Below are positions 29,502-40,089 of a stretch of 64,000 bases of DNA, piece after piece. The stretch's first letter is position 1; the number at the start of each line of letters is the position of its first letter. Below the pieces are notes generated by a model. That model saw only the letters and a program-made list of their open reading frames with translations. It made no database searches and was not told where the DNA came from. Location of the stretch: positions 310,001 through 374,000 of the forward strand of contig NZ_JAIVKL010000001.1 of assembly GCF_020524045.1 (NCBI RefSeq). The letters run 5' to 3'. This DNA is from Metabacillus litoralis (GTDB lineage Bacteria > Bacillota > Bacilli > Bacillales > Bacillaceae). Made by a program: the position numbers and the translations under genes.

Positions 29502-30135
29502 TTGAAACACCTAATGCATCAAATAATTTATTAAAGGAGTCAGGATCAGGTAAAAGGAAAAAGTGCCCTTTTACCTGATCGCTTTCAAGTTGATCTTCTT
29601 CTTTAATCACTGTATCAATCATTATTGCATAATCACTTACATGAGATAGCTCTATTAGACCATGACTAATAACTGCTCCAAACATATCAACGGTAAACGC
29701 AGGTACAGACGGATAGATTGTGAGATTCGTAAGATCAGATAATGATGAAAGATAAGATCCTGTTAAGATATTTCCGAGTTCTTGAAATGCTGATAAACCT
29801 AATTCATTATCAACTGATTTTGTTGAAAATGAAAAGCTTGGATCATTGATTAATTGTTGAATAAATCTTTCAGCCTGTTCGATACTTAGTACAAAAAAGA
29901 GAGAACCCGGAATGTCACCTTCCATTCTTAAAAAAACACTTGCAATCACAACATCAGGTCCACCTAAACGTTCCATTAACTCGTTAAAGGAAACTACTTT
30001 TACATCTGGCACATTCATATCTATTTTCTTGTTTAAAAGTTTTGATAGTGATGTTGCCGAATGACCCGCTCCAATGTTACCGATTTCTTTTAACACATCT
30101 AAATGATCTGCTGATATTTCCCCAATAATATCCAT
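29491..30135 (-). CDS. cheC: CheY-P phosphatase CheC
   Basis: CheC dephosphorylates CheY-P and is activated by CheD. Both E-x-x-N active-site helices are visible: EIGNIGAGHSATSLS near the N-terminus and ELGNILTGSYLSSLS in the second half. From ATG 30135 (MDIIGEIS), which has AGGAG 7 nt upstream, the protein is 214 residues. It lies 10 nt after cheW and overlaps cheD. Confidence 0.95.
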   Translation of the reverse strand: MDIIGEISADHLDVLKEIGNIGAGHSATSLSKLLNKKIDMNVPDVKVVSFNELMERLGGPDVVIASVFLRMEGDIPGSLFFVLSIEQAERFIQQLINDPSFSFSTKSVDNELGLSAFQELGNILTGSYLSSLSDLTNLTIYPSVPAFTVDMFGAVISHGLIELSHVSDYAIMIDTVIKEEDQLESDQVKGHFFLLPDPDSFNKLFDALGVSNET

Positions 30136-30145
30136 AGGTAAACTC

Positions 30146-30610
30146 CTATACACTTAACTTAGAAGGTTCGTTTTCTGCCTTTAAAACCTGTGCTAAGTCA
30201 ATCATTACAATTAATCGTTTTTCTAATTTTGCAACACCTTGGATATACTCTGCTTGAACAGATCCAACTACTTCTGGTGCTGGTTCTATTGATTCTTGGT
30301 TTATATCAATGACATCATTTGCAGCATCAACGATAAAACCAACCTCTATATCTTCTCTTGATACAATAATCATTCTTGTACTATCAGAGTTTTCTACCTC
30401 TTCTAGATCAAATCTTCTTCGTAAGTCAATTATTGGTGTAACAACACCTCGTAAATTAATAACCCCTTTAATGTATGAAGATGTTTTTGGAACTCTTGTT
30501 ATGTGTTGAACTTTTTCAATTGAACGCACTTGTTCAACAGGAATACCATATTCCTCATCCTTCAACTGAAAAACAATAACCTTAACATCGTTTGATTGAA
30601 ATTCACTCAT
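30146..30610 (-). CDS. cheW: Chemotaxis coupling protein CheW
   Basis: Single SH3-like CheW domain of 154 residues that links receptors to CheA at the membrane arrays. Typical parts: KVIVFQLKDEEYGIPVEQV, IKGVINLRGVVTPIIDLRRR and EVGFIVDAANDVIDI. The upstream gap to cheA (172 nt) is longer than most in this operon. It holds a possible but weak promoter (TTGAAC, 17 nt, TAAACA on the minus strand). Confidence 0.96.
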   Translation of the reverse strand: MSEFQSNDVKVIVFQLKDEEYGIPVEQVRSIEKVQHITRVPKTSSYIKGVINLRGVVTPIIDLRRRFDLEEVENSDSTRMIIVSREDIEVGFIVDAANDVIDINQESIEPAPEVVGSVQAEYIQGVAKLEKRLIVMIDLAQVLKAENEPSKLSV

Positions 30611-30782
30611 TGTATAACCCCTCTCAAATAAGAACCTCTAAGTGTCGACCTAATGTTCACCATTTTGTTTATTAAGATTAAAGATAATGTTCAAATTAAT
30701 CTATTTATCTATTGCCGAAATTTTATTTTGAAGTCTACTTATAAGACCCTATTAAAGATTTTATTTTTTTTTAGAAAGTAGT

Positions 30783-32846
30783 TTATTTAATTAAAGAATT
30801 ACAATCTACAATTAAAGCTACTTGTCCATCACCAAGGATCGTTGCTCCCGAGATAGCAAACACTGCGTTTAAGTAATTGCCTAGTGATTTTAATACAATT
30901 TCCTGTTGACCAATGAAAGAATCGACAACTAAAGCAGCCATTTTCTCTCCTTTACGAACAATTATCAATGAAACAAAATCATCATTCTTCAATTGATCTT
31001 CCATTTCAAATACCTCAGATAAAAAGACTAATGGTACTATTTTCCCTCTAAAATCAATAACCTTTTGATTATGCGCATGAAGAATTTCTTCTTTTTTTAT
31101 CACTGCTGTTTCTATAATAGACGATAAAGGAATTGCATATTTTTCATTTTGTAGTTCAACCAACATAACAGAAATAATAGATAAAGTTAATGGTAGTTGA
31201 ATTGAAAATAATGAACCTTTTCCTTCTTGAGCATCAATATCCACTGTTCCACCAAGTGATTCTATTGTACTCTTAACAACATCTAATCCTACACCTCGTC
31301 CAGATATATCTGAAATTTTATCAGCTGTAGAGAAGCCTGAGGCTAATATAAGCTCATAAACCTGTTTATCAGTCAATGTAGAAGCAACCTGTGGTGTAAC
31401 AATTCCTCGATCGATTGCTTTATTTAACACTCGTTCTCTGCTTATACCTGCACCATCATCTTCAATTTCAATAAAGACATGGTTTCCGCTATGATATGCT
31501 CTTAAAACAACATTTCCTTCTTCAGGCTTACCATTTTTCATTCGAACATCTGGCATCTCTACGCCATGATCTATTGCATTTCTTAAAAGATGAACAAGTG
31601 GATCTCCGATTTCATCTATTACTGTTCGATCTAATTCTGTTTCAGCACCAATAATTTCAAGATTGATTTTTTTATTTAAATCTTTAGCTAATTGTCTAAT
31701 CATTCTTGGGAAGCGGTTAAATACTGTTTCAACAGGTACCATTCTCATATTTAAGATGATATTTTGAAGATCTCCTGAAATTCGAGACATTCTTTCAACA
31801 GTTTCATCTAATTCATTGTTATTTAATTCTTTTGAAATCGACTCTAATCTTCCACGATCAATAACTAATTCTTCAAATAAATTCATTAAAATATCCAAAC
31901 GTTCAATGTTAACTCGAATCGTTTTAGAACTAGTAGAAGCAGCAGCTACTTGTTTTGAAGCTGTTTTTATCTCTTGTTCTTGAACTTTTTGTATATTACT
32001 TGAAGGAACGTTAGCTGATTCATCATTTTTCTGTGATGAAGATTCAGACTGATTTTGAGTTTGATTAGATATTGAAGAGTCAATAATATGTACCTGGACA
32101 TCTTCAATTTCTGATACTTTCATTACTTTATTTTTAATATCTTCAGCAGCTTCTTTCGTTACAAATGCTACAGTAAATTGAGAGTCAAACTTCTCTTCTT
32201 CTAAAAGATCAACTGAAGGAATTGATTTAATTACTTCTCCAGATTGCTCAAGAATTTCAAATACCATGAATACTCTAGCAGCTTTTAACAAACAATCTTG
32301 TCTAAGTGTTATCGTTAATTCATAAGCAGAAAAACCTTGTTCTTTAGATTGATGAATAACTGTATATTCAAAATCATCATAGTCTTTAATCATTTGAGTT
32401 GATTCATTAACTTGATTAGTTTTTTCAACCGCTTCTGACGCAGTTTCTGTCTGAGAAGATAAATCTTCACCTTTTTCTATTTTTTTGAGCAATTCAACAA
32501 CTTTTGAGACATCCTTCTTACCATCTCCACCTTCAGCAATTGAGAATACCATTTCTTCGAGATCGTCTACTGAAGCAAAAACAACATCTAAAATATCAGC
32601 GTTTACTGAAAGTTTTTCGTTTCTTATTAAATCTAAAACATTTTCCATTTGGTGAGTAAGGCTTGCTAAATCTTCGTATCCCATTGTTGCACTCATTCCT
32701 TTTAGGGTATGAGCAGAACGAAATATATCATTAACAATCGAAATATCACTAGGGTTCTTCTCTAATTCTAGTAATTTTTCATTACATGCTTGTAAGTGCT
32801 CTTTACTTTCTTCGATAAATACTTCTAGGTATTGGTTCATTTCCAT
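30783..32846 (-). CDS. cheA: Chemotaxis histidine kinase CheA
   Basis: A 687-residue kinase that phosphorylates CheY and CheB. Domains in order: HPt with the phosphorylated His46 (FRSAHTLKGMSATMG), a CheY-binding P2 domain (about 155-265) flanked by Gln/Ser/Asn-rich linkers, the dimerisation helices (IRVNIERLDILMNLFEELVI), the HATPase domain (N box HLLRNAIDHGVEMP, DDGAGISRE, GRGVGLDVVKS) and the C-terminal CheW-like domain (ISVMLVELQNEKYAIPLSSI). Lies between cheB and cheW in the operon. Confidence 0.97.
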   Translation of the reverse strand: MEMNQYLEVFIEESKEHLQACNEKLLELEKNPSDISIVNDIFRSAHTLKGMSATMGYEDLASLTHQMENVLDLIRNEKLSVNADILDVVFASVDDLEEMVFSIAEGGDGKKDVSKVVELLKKIEKGEDLSSQTETASEAVEKTNQVNESTQMIKDYDDFEYTVIHQSKEQGFSAYELTITLRQDCLLKAARVFMVFEILEQSGEVIKSIPSVDLLEEEKFDSQFTVAFVTKEAAEDIKNKVMKVSEIEDVQVHIIDSSISNQTQNQSESSSQKNDESANVPSSNIQKVQEQEIKTASKQVAAASTSSKTIRVNIERLDILMNLFEELVIDRGRLESISKELNNNELDETVERMSRISGDLQNIILNMRMVPVETVFNRFPRMIRQLAKDLNKKINLEIIGAETELDRTVIDEIGDPLVHLLRNAIDHGVEMPDVRMKNGKPEEGNVVLRAYHSGNHVFIEIEDDGAGISRERVLNKAIDRGIVTPQVASTLTDKQVYELILASGFSTADKISDISGRGVGLDVVKSTIESLGGTVDIDAQEGKGSLFSIQLPLTLSIISVMLVELQNEKYAIPLSSIIETAVIKKEEILHAHNQKVIDFRGKIVPLVFLSEVFEMEDQLKNDDFVSLIIVRKGEKMAALVVDSFIGQQEIVLKSLGNYLNAVFAISGATILGDGQVALIVDCNSLIK

Positions 32847-32943
32847 TAAGGTACACCCCTTAGTTTCGTCTGTTCTTAGTTATGAAAAAAATGTAAAACG
32901 AAGATTAAAATAGAATATTAATAAAAATACAGAGTAAACTATG

Positions 32944-34038
32944 TTAATTTTTAAGAAAATCCAATATTGATGCTGCGATATCTTCTACATCTTCTACTTT
33001 GTCAACAAAGTTTGTTCCAACAGCAGCTTTTGGCATTCCATACACAATAGATGTGTTTTCAGATTCTGCAATTGCTTTCACGATTCCTGTGCTTTTAAGC
33101 TTTTTCAATCCAGCTGAACCGTCTGCTCCCATACCTGTCATAATAACAGCAATCTTTTTGTAATCAGGTATTTCACAAATTGATTCGAACATAACATCTA
33201 CCGATGGACGATGACCATTTCTAATTTCAGACTGATCAATCTTAATCGTTAAAGAAGTGCCTGACTTTACAATTTTCAAGTGAAATCCACCTGGTGCAAT
33301 ATAAGCTGTACCGTTTCTAACTAATTCACCATTTTCTGCTTCCTTCACATTAATCTTAGAAACAGCATTTAGTCGATTTGCTAGTGATTGTGTAAAACCA
33401 GGCGGCATATGTTGTACGATAAATATCGGTGCTTTAATATCTCCAGGTATCTTAGGTAACACTTGTTGTAGTGCTCTTGGACCACCTGTTGATGTACCAA
33501 TACATACTAATGTTTTAAAATCAGTTATTTTGTCGATTAATTTAGGTCTTTTTATCACGTTTGAGTCTATTTTACTATATTCTTGTTGGATTTTGGGATT
33601 ATTTTTTTTAATAGGTCGCTGTAATGTGTTATTTATATTTGCTTTTTTTGCTAATCTAACCTTTTCGACAAGATCTTCCTTCACTTTATAAAGATCTAAT
33701 GAAATAGCACCAGAAGGTTTTGCAATAAAATCAAAAGCTCCATACTGTAAAGAGAGTATCGTATTTTCTGCTCCTTCTTTCGTCGTACTAGATAGCATAA
33801 TAACCGGTCTTGGAAATTTCTCCATAATTTCCTTGAGAGCCTCAAGTCCATTTTTTACAGGCATTTCTACATCTAAAGTTACTACGTCCGGGTTTAATGT
33901 CTCTATTTTTAATAACGCATCTTCCCCATTCCTAGCTACTCCAATAACATCAATATTTTCATCTTCATTAAGAAAATCAGTAATTAGTTTTCTCATGAAA
34001 GCTGAGTCATCTACTACTAGAACGCGTATTTTCCCCAT
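32944..34038 (-). CDS. cheB: Receptor methylesterase / response regulator CheB
   Basis: Removes methyl groups from chemoreceptors when phosphorylated. The 364-residue protein has an N-terminal receiver domain with Asp56 (VVTLDVEMPVKNGLEAL) and a C-terminal esterase domain with the catalytic Ser in CIGTSTGGPRALQ, His in IVQHMPPGFT and Asp in MTGMGADGSAGL. It starts 4 nt after flhG. Confidence 0.97.
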   Translation of the reverse strand: MGKIRVLVVDDSAFMRKLITDFLNEDENIDVIGVARNGEDALLKIETLNPDVVTLDVEMPVKNGLEALKEIMEKFPRPVIMLSSTTKEGAENTILSLQYGAFDFIAKPSGAISLDLYKVKEDLVEKVRLAKKANINNTLQRPIKKNNPKIQQEYSKIDSNVIKRPKLIDKITDFKTLVCIGTSTGGPRALQQVLPKIPGDIKAPIFIVQHMPPGFTQSLANRLNAVSKINVKEAENGELVRNGTAYIAPGGFHLKIVKSGTSLTIKIDQSEIRNGHRPSVDVMFESICEIPDYKKIAVIMTGMGADGSAGLKKLKSTGIVKAIAESENTSIVYGMPKAAVGTNFVDKVEDVEDIAASILDFLKN

Positions 34039-34042
34039 ATTA

Positions 34043-34909
34043 TTACCTACCTTTCATGAAGAAACTCTTTAATTTCGATATAAAAGGTGTTGATTCCTGA
34101 TTTTCTAGATCCACGTGCATTCTAGTTAAATAGTCCTTAGAAATTGCAGAAAATGCTTTACTTGCTTTACAGTTAGGCTGATATAATATGACCGGCTGTT
34201 GTTCAATAACAGCCTTCATTATAGATGTATCGTCAGGTATAACACCTAGTAGTGTGACTTCGCGATTTAAAAATTGTTTCATTGTTTGAAATAACCTATT
34301 AAAAGTTTGATCTCCAACTTTATTATTAAAAGCTCGGTTCACAACAATTGAAAAGGGCATTGTTTGATGATTTACACAAATATTTTTTATTGCTGAATAA
34401 GCATCTGTCATAGATGTTGGTTCAGGTGTTGTGATAACAATGATTTCATCAACAGATAAGATAAATCTTATGCTATCTTCAGAAATTCCTGCCCCCATAT
34501 CAAAGATAATAAAGTCGTATGCTTTAAATAAATAATCTAACTCGTTTATAAAAGTTTGGAATCTATCTTCATTTAGTTTAAATATCGTTCCTAGTCCTGT
34601 ACCACCTGATATATAATCTAGACCATTCGGGCCATTTGAGATAATGTCAACTAGTGAAAGATTTTTATGGAAAAAGTCAACAATTGAGTATTTAGAGCTC
34701 TCACCAATAAGAATATCAATGTTACCCATCCCAATATCTAGATCAAATAGTAAAACTCGTTTATTTTCTTTCTGTAAAGCTAAGGAGAAATTAAGAGAAA
34801 AATTGGACTTCCCAACTCCTCCTTTTCCGCTCATAACAGCAATGGATTTGGCTCGAATTTTCAGACTTTTTAATCGTTCCCTTAAGCGTTCTGCTTGATC
34901 ATTCACCAT
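34043..34909 (-). CDS. flhG: Flagellar number regulator FlhG (MinD/ParA-like ATPase)
   Basis: The 288-residue protein (YlxH in B. subtilis) has the deviant Walker A SIAVMSGKGGVGKSNFSLNF, FDLDIGMGNIDILIGE, and FIIFDMGAGISEDS (Walker B). With FlhF it sets flagellar position and number, and it stimulates FlhF GTPase through its N-terminus (QAERLRERLKSL). It starts 4 nt after flhF. Confidence 0.96.
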   Translation of the reverse strand: MVNDQAERLRERLKSLKIRAKSIAVMSGKGGVGKSNFSLNFSLALQKENKRVLLFDLDIGMGNIDILIGESSKYSIVDFFHKNLSLVDIISNGPNGLDYISGGTGLGTIFKLNEDRFQTFINELDYLFKAYDFIIFDMGAGISEDSIRFILSVDEIIVITTPEPTSMTDAYSAIKNICVNHQTMPFSIVVNRAFNNKVGDQTFNRLFQTMKQFLNREVTLLGVIPDDTSIMKAVIEQQPVILYQPNCKASKAFSAISKDYLTRMHVDLENQESTPFISKLKSFFMKGR

Positions 34910-34913
34910 ATAA

Positions 34914-36068
34914 TTACCTCAATATTTGATTAACTATTTTTTCTCTCGTTGCCATTTCAATATCGTCTGGGACATTTTGACCGTGTGTTGTATAAGCTAT
35001 TCCTTTTTTTGTTTTCAATATCACATCAAATAAAGTTCCTCTTGTGGATGTTTCATCCATTTTAGTGAAAATAAGTTTATTAATCGGAATAACTGAAAAT
35101 TGTTCGTAAACGGCAAGCATATCAACTGATTTTGCAGTCGCAGCTAAAACAAGAAAGGTTTCCATTTCATCATTAAAGTCGATTATCTTTTTTAAATCAT
35201 TTACATACTGTGAATCTAAAAAATTTCTACCCGCAGTATCAATAAAAATATAATCGTACATAGCAAATTTATCTTGAGCCTCTTTAAAGTCTTCAATGCT
35301 GTAGCATACTTCTAATGGTACATTTAGAATTTTCGCATACGTCTTTAATTGATCGATAGCTGCAATTCTATACGTGTCAGTTGTAATAAATGCAACCTTC
35401 TTCTGTTTCTGTATCACACATTCAGCAGCTAACTTAGCCAAAGTAGTTGTTTTTCCTACTCCAGTTGGACCAATTACATTTATATATTTTTTCTTGTAAG
35501 AAATACCGCTAAAATCAATATCCTTTAATAATTGAATAAATAATTCATTTTCTTTTGCTTTTAGTTGCTCTTTAGTTGCTTGTCCATTTACTTTATACCA
35601 GTACTCCAAAAGCTCAGACATTATCTGACCACGAACATCTGGGTTAACTTCCCGTTTTGTCATTTTACTTGAAATTTCTTGAAGTGGTTCTGGATAAAAC
35701 TCGGTCTTCTCATTAGCAGAAATTGACTTAATCATCTTTTTCATTTCAATGATCTCATCTAACAACGGTTTATTATCACTTGATGTTATCTGCTTTGATG
35801 TTGCATTTAGAGTATCTTGTTTCGGTCTAATTGGATCTTCTGATTTCACTTTCACTTGTTGAGTTATTATCGAGTGTTCTTGCTTTACTTTTGGAACATC
35901 AGGATCCATAGCAGCAATTACTTCGATTTTCTTCTTAGAAAAAAGTCCTAAAAAGCCACCTGTATATATCATTTTTGAATTTAAAATAACGGCGTCATTA
36001 CCCATCTCAGAACGAATTTTTTTCATTGCCTCTTGCATAGATGGAGCAATATATTTTTTTACTTTCAT
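34914..36068 (-). CDS. flhF: Flagellar placement GTPase FlhF (SRP-type)
   Basis: A 384-residue SRP-like GTPase. The N-terminus (MKVKKYIAPSMQEAMKKIRS then EMGNDAVILNS) is typical of FlhF. A charged linker follows, then the NG domain with [39 protein letters not shown] and FTKMDETSTRG. It dimerises on GTP binding and marks the site of new basal bodies at the membrane. Its ATG overlaps the flhA stop by 4 nt. Confidence 0.96.
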   Translation of the reverse strand: MKVKKYIAPSMQEAMKKIRSEMGNDAVILNSKMIYTGGFLGLFSKKKIEVIAAMDPDVPKVKQEHSIITQQVKVKSEDPIRPKQDTLNATSKQITSSDNKPLLDEIIEMKKMIKSISANEKTEFYPEPLQEISSKMTKREVNPDVRGQIMSELLEYWYKVNGQATKEQLKAKENELFIQLLKDIDFSGISYKKKYINVIGPTGVGKTTTLAKLAAECVIQKQKKVAFITTDTYRIAAIDQLKTYAKILNVPLEVCYSIEDFKEAQDKFAMYDYIFIDTAGRNFLDSQYVNDLKKIIDFNDEMETFLVLAATAKSVDMLAVYEQFSVIPINKLIFTKMDETSTRGTLFDVILKTKKGIAYTTHGQNVPDDIEMATREKIVNQILR

Positions 36069-38101
36069 TCGACATTTACCACCCCAATGCTCTGTACTTC
36101 AACATTTGCTTCTAGTTCATTATAAGATAAAACCGGAACTTGCGGAAAATAACGATCTGTTAATTGTCTTACATACATTCTTACAGCAGGAGAACATAAG
36201 AGAATTGGTGTTTGCTGCTGTAATGCTAGTGTTTCAACCTCTCTAGCAACAGATTCAATAATTTGCTGAGATACATCAGGACTTAATGATAAATAATTAC
36301 CATGTTCAGTTTGCTGTACACCTTCTGCAACTAGTTTTTCCACTTTTCCTGATAAAGTTACGACCTTCAACATTTGATCTTGATCAGCATATTGAGTTGT
36401 TATTTGTTTTGCTAATGCTTGTCTTACATATTCAGCTAATAACTCTGTATCAGATGACATTTTCCCGTAATCAGCTAAGGTTTCAAAAATTATTGGTAAA
36501 TTTCTAATAGAAACCTTCTCCCTAAGAAGTTTAGCAAGTACTTTTTGAATATCCCCAATATTAAGGGGTGAAGGAGTGACTTCTTCTACTAGTATTGGGT
36601 ATGATTCTTTCAAATGATCGATTAATTGCTTTGTTTCCTGTCTTCCAAGCAGTTCATGTGCATGCTGTTTAATGACTTCAGTAATGTGAGTAGAAACAAC
36701 TGAAGGTGGATCAACAACAGTATAACCAAACATTTCAGCAGTGTCCTTCATATCTTCGGTAATCCACTTAGCTGGTAATCCAAATGATGGCTCAATTGTA
36801 TCGATTCCTTCGATTGAGTCCTCCTCAATCCCTGGAGCCATAGCTAAATAATGATCAAGTAATATCTCACCTTTAGCTAATTCATTACCTTTTATTTTCA
36901 AACGGTATTCATTAGGTTGGAGCTGTATATTATCCCTAATTCTTACAACAGGTATGACAATACCGAATTCAATAGCTAACTGTCTTCTAATCATGACAAC
37001 ACGATCTAATAAATCTCCTCCTTGATTTGTATCAGCAAGTGGGATTAAACCATAACCAAATTCAAATTCAATAGGATCTATATTTAACAGATTAACAACA
37101 CTTTCAGGACTCTTCATTTCATCCATCTCAGTTTCTTGCTCTAATATTTCTTCATCAGGGACTTGTTGCTCCTTTGATCTTGAAATCATATAACCACCAA
37201 TACCTAATAAAGCAGCTATAGGGAGTGTTAAAAGAACACCGATTGGAGTAAATATACCTAATAAGAAGATGGTCCCAGAAGCAACATATAACATTTTAGG
37301 GTAAGCAAATAATTGTGATGTTATATCTGAACCTAAGTTCCCTTCTGAAGCAGCTCTTGTTACCACAATACCAGTAGCTGTAGAAATTAATAATGCTGGT
37401 ATTTGACTAACAATCCCGTCACCAACAGTAAGCATTGTAAAATGAGCAGCTGCTTCTCCGATTGGCATCCCTAGTTGCATCATTCCGATCACAACACCAA
37501 ATAGCATGTTTATCAATACAATGATAATTCCTGCTATTGCATCACCTTTAACAAACTTACTAGCACCATCCATTGCACCATAGAAATCAGCTTCATTTGA
37601 AATTTTATCTCTGCGTTCTCGAGCTTGTTGTTCAGAAATCATTCCTGCATTTAAGTCAGCATCAATACTCATCTGTTTACCTGGCATTGCATCCAAGGTA
37701 AATCGTGCAGCAACTTCTGATACACGTTCAGATCCTTTTGTTATAACAACAAATTGAATAACGATTAAAATCACAAATACTACAAATCCTACTAAAACAT
37801 TTCCACCAGTTACAAAGGTTCCAAAAGTTTCAATAACCTTTCCCGCATCTCCTTCAGCTAAAATAGCACGAGTAGTTGAAACGTTTAATCCCAAACGGAA
37901 TAATGTTAGCAATAAGATTAACGAAGGAAAGATCGAAAACTGTAAAGGCTCATTCATATTCATTGACGTAAGAATAACTAATAATGCAAGAGAAATATTA
38001 ATTATTATTAAGAAGCTTAACAACCATCCTGGAAATGGGATAATAAGCATCGCTACGATTAAGATAACACTTAGTAGTACTGATAAATCTCTTGCAGACA
38101 T
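36065..38101 (-). CDS. flhA: Flagellar export gate protein FlhA
   Basis: Core of the type III export gate: about eight membrane helices in the first 320 residues (including FRLGLNVSTTRAIL, the conserved FHIPEP-family region AARFTLDAMPGKQMSIDADL) and a large cytoplasmic C-terminal domain (EFEFGYGLIPLADTNQGGDL). I use ATG 38101 (MSARDLSV), 7 nt after AAGGAGAG; the preceding in-frame codons contain that Shine-Dalgarno. Length 678 residues, as in B. subtilis. Confidence 0.97.
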   Translation of the reverse strand: MSARDLSVLLSVILIVAMLIIPFPGWLLSFLIIINISLALLVILTSMNMNEPLQFSIFPSLILLLTLFRLGLNVSTTRAILAEGDAGKVIETFGTFVTGGNVLVGFVVFVILIVIQFVVITKGSERVSEVAARFTLDAMPGKQMSIDADLNAGMISEQQARERRDKISNEADFYGAMDGASKFVKGDAIAGIIIVLINMLFGVVIGMMQLGMPIGEAAAHFTMLTVGDGIVSQIPALLISTATGIVVTRAASEGNLGSDITSQLFAYPKMLYVASGTIFLLGIFTPIGVLLTLPIAALLGIGGYMISRSKEQQVPDEEILEQETEMDEMKSPESVVNLLNIDPIEFEFGYGLIPLADTNQGGDLLDRVVMIRRQLAIEFGIVIPVVRIRDNIQLQPNEYRLKIKGNELAKGEILLDHYLAMAPGIEEDSIEGIDTIEPSFGLPAKWITEDMKDTAEMFGYTVVDPPSVVSTHITEVIKQHAHELLGRQETKQLIDHLKESYPILVEEVTPSPLNIGDIQKVLAKLLREKVSIRNLPIIFETLADYGKMSSDTELLAEYVRQALAKQITTQYADQDQMLKVVTLSGKVEKLVAEGVQQTEHGNYLSLSPDVSQQIIESVAREVETLALQQQTPILLCSPAVRMYVRQLTDRYFPQVPVLSYNELEANVEVQSIGVVNVE

Positions 38102-38227
38102 GTTTATTCTCTCCTTAAAACCAATCATTCTTTCTTTATTAACTTATCTATTTTAAAATATCATGAATTTTTTTGTTAGATTTCTACTTTTTATAGTCAG
38201 AATAATTAAATTTTTATATAACCTAGC

Positions 38228-39307
38228 TTATACAGATTTTGCTTGATAAACATAAGCAATAATTTCTGCAACTGCCTGAAAAAATTCTTCAGGTACAGCT
38301 TGTCCAATCTCGACTTGATCATAAAGTGCTCTCGCAAGTGGTCTATTCTCTACCATCATAACGTCATTTGACTTTGCAATTTCTTTGATCTTTTGAGCTA
38401 CTAAATCTACACCCATTGCAACAACAAATGGTGCATCCATTTTTGAATCATCATATTTTAAAGCAATTGCATAGTGAGTAGGATTTGTAATAACAACATC
38501 TGCAGTTGGTACATCCTGCATCATTCTTCTCATGGCCATCTCACGTTGTCTTTGCTTAATTTTCGATTTAATTAGTGGGTCACCTTCAGATTTTTTATAT
38601 TCATCTTTAATATCCTGTTTCGACATTTTTAAGTTTTTTTCATAATCATACCGCTGATATAAATAATCCAATAATGATAAAAGTAATAATGCACCTGAGG
38701 CAAATAACCCCATTTTCACTGTGAGTTGGGCAATAAAAACAAAAGATTGCTCAACTGTCATTTGAGATAATCTTAAGATCTTATCAAGATCTAGCCATAA
38801 TACTGCAAAAGTAACAAACCCAACGAATGAAATTTTCAGTAAAGATTTCAATAGTTCAACAATTGCCCTAACTGAATAGATTCTTTTAAAGCCCTGAATA
38901 GGATCTAGTTTATTTAATTTCATATGAATAGCTTCAGATGAAAAAAGGAAACCGATTTGCAAATAGTTACTCAAAACACCAGCAACAAGGGCAACACACA
39001 TCACAGGAGCTAGTATAATTGCAGCTTGATAAGCCATTGTTAAAAAAAAATCATGAACGTTTTGATCTGACAAATTTAAAAGTAAATAATCTTGAAACGT
39101 ACCTCTCATCATATTTAAAATACGATCTCTCATAAAAGCGCCAATGAATAAAAACGATAGAAAAATAGTTAGTAGTGAGATGGCTGTATTAACATCAGCA
39201 CTTTTTGCAACTTGTCCTTTTTTCCTTGCATCTTGCTTTTTTCGAGGAGTAGCTTTCTCTGTTTTCTCACCAGCAAAAAACTGCAAATCTAATGATAGTA
39301 ACTTCAT
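38228..39307 (-). CDS. flhB: Flagellar export switch protein FlhB
   Basis: The 359-residue protein switches export specificity from rod/hook to filament type. It has a basic N-terminus (GEKTEKATPRKKQDARKKGQ), four membrane helices, and a cytoplasmic domain with the self-cleaving NPTH motif (VVITNPTHYAIALKYD). It must work with FliK, which is unusually long here. It lies 12 nt after fliR. Confidence 0.97.
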   Translation of the reverse strand: MKLLSLDLQFFAGEKTEKATPRKKQDARKKGQVAKSADVNTAISLLTIFLSFLFIGAFMRDRILNMMRGTFQDYLLLNLSDQNVHDFFLTMAYQAAIILAPVMCVALVAGVLSNYLQIGFLFSSEAIHMKLNKLDPIQGFKRIYSVRAIVELLKSLLKISFVGFVTFAVLWLDLDKILRLSQMTVEQSFVFIAQLTVKMGLFASGALLLLSLLDYLYQRYDYEKNLKMSKQDIKDEYKKSEGDPLIKSKIKQRQREMAMRRMMQDVPTADVVITNPTHYAIALKYDDSKMDAPFVVAMGVDLVAQKIKEIAKSNDVMMVENRPLARALYDQVEIGQAVPEEFFQAVAEIIAYVYQAKSV

Positions 39308-39319
39308 TCACTAACCCCC

Positions 39320-40087
39320 TCAGAGCAATTGCATTAATCCACGCATTGTATATGTCATCGTCTCAAACAACTTTCCCATCAATAAAAATAATGCTCCCAT
39401 AACTAAAATTAATATAATAAAGCTTACCCCTATTTTTAATGGCAATCCGACAACAAAAATATTTAATTGTGGAACAGTTCTTGCAACAATACCTAAAGCA
39501 ATATCAACTAAAAATAGTGATCCAACTACAGGAATTGACATTTGAAATGCTATGATAAACATTGAGTTAAATGATTTGACAATGAATTCAACAACATTTT
39601 CTTCACCTAATGGGAGTGCTAGCTGATCAATTGGAACAAATTGATAGCTGTAAAAGACTCCATCTAAGAGAAGATAGTGTGCATTTGTACTTAACATAAA
39701 TAAAAATGCAAACGTATAAAGAAATTGACCAATAAGTGGACTTTGTGCTCCAGTTTGAGGGTCAATAACATTTGCAATCGCAAACCCCATTTGAAAATCA
39801 ATGAAACTACCAGCTATTTGGATGGCTGCTAAAATAAAATACGCAGAAAAACCAATCAATAACCCAAACATTGCTTCCTTAATTAGTAACATAAAATATT
39901 GACTGTCAATTTCAATAAGCGGAGGTTCAAGAGAAAAAAACATGATCCACGCCAACATAAATGAAAAGCCTATCTTATGAATATTTGGTATATTTCGATA
40001 AGAAAACAAAGGTAATGTTACAAAAAAAGCTGACACCCTCATAAATACTAACAAAAATGCTGGATAATTATCTAATACAGTAATCAT
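39320..40087 (-). CDS. fliR: Flagellar export protein FliR
   Basis: A 255-residue polytopic membrane component of the export gate, with about six hydrophobic segments and the family stretch FIDFQMGFAIANVIDPQTGA then SPLIGQFLYTFAFLFML. It begins 2 nt after fliQ and precedes flhB. Confidence 0.95.
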   Translation of the reverse strand: MITVLDNYPAFLLVFMRVSAFFVTLPLFSYRNIPNIHKIGFSFMLAWIMFFSLEPPLIEIDSQYFMLLIKEAMFGLLIGFSAYFILAAIQIAGSFIDFQMGFAIANVIDPQTGAQSPLIGQFLYTFAFLFMLSTNAHYLLLDGVFYSYQFVPIDQLALPLGEENVVEFIVKSFNSMFIIAFQMSIPVVGSLFLVDIALGIVARTVPQLNIFVVGLPLKIGVSFIILILVMGALFLLMGKLFETMTYTMRGLMQLL

Positions 40088-40089
40088 CT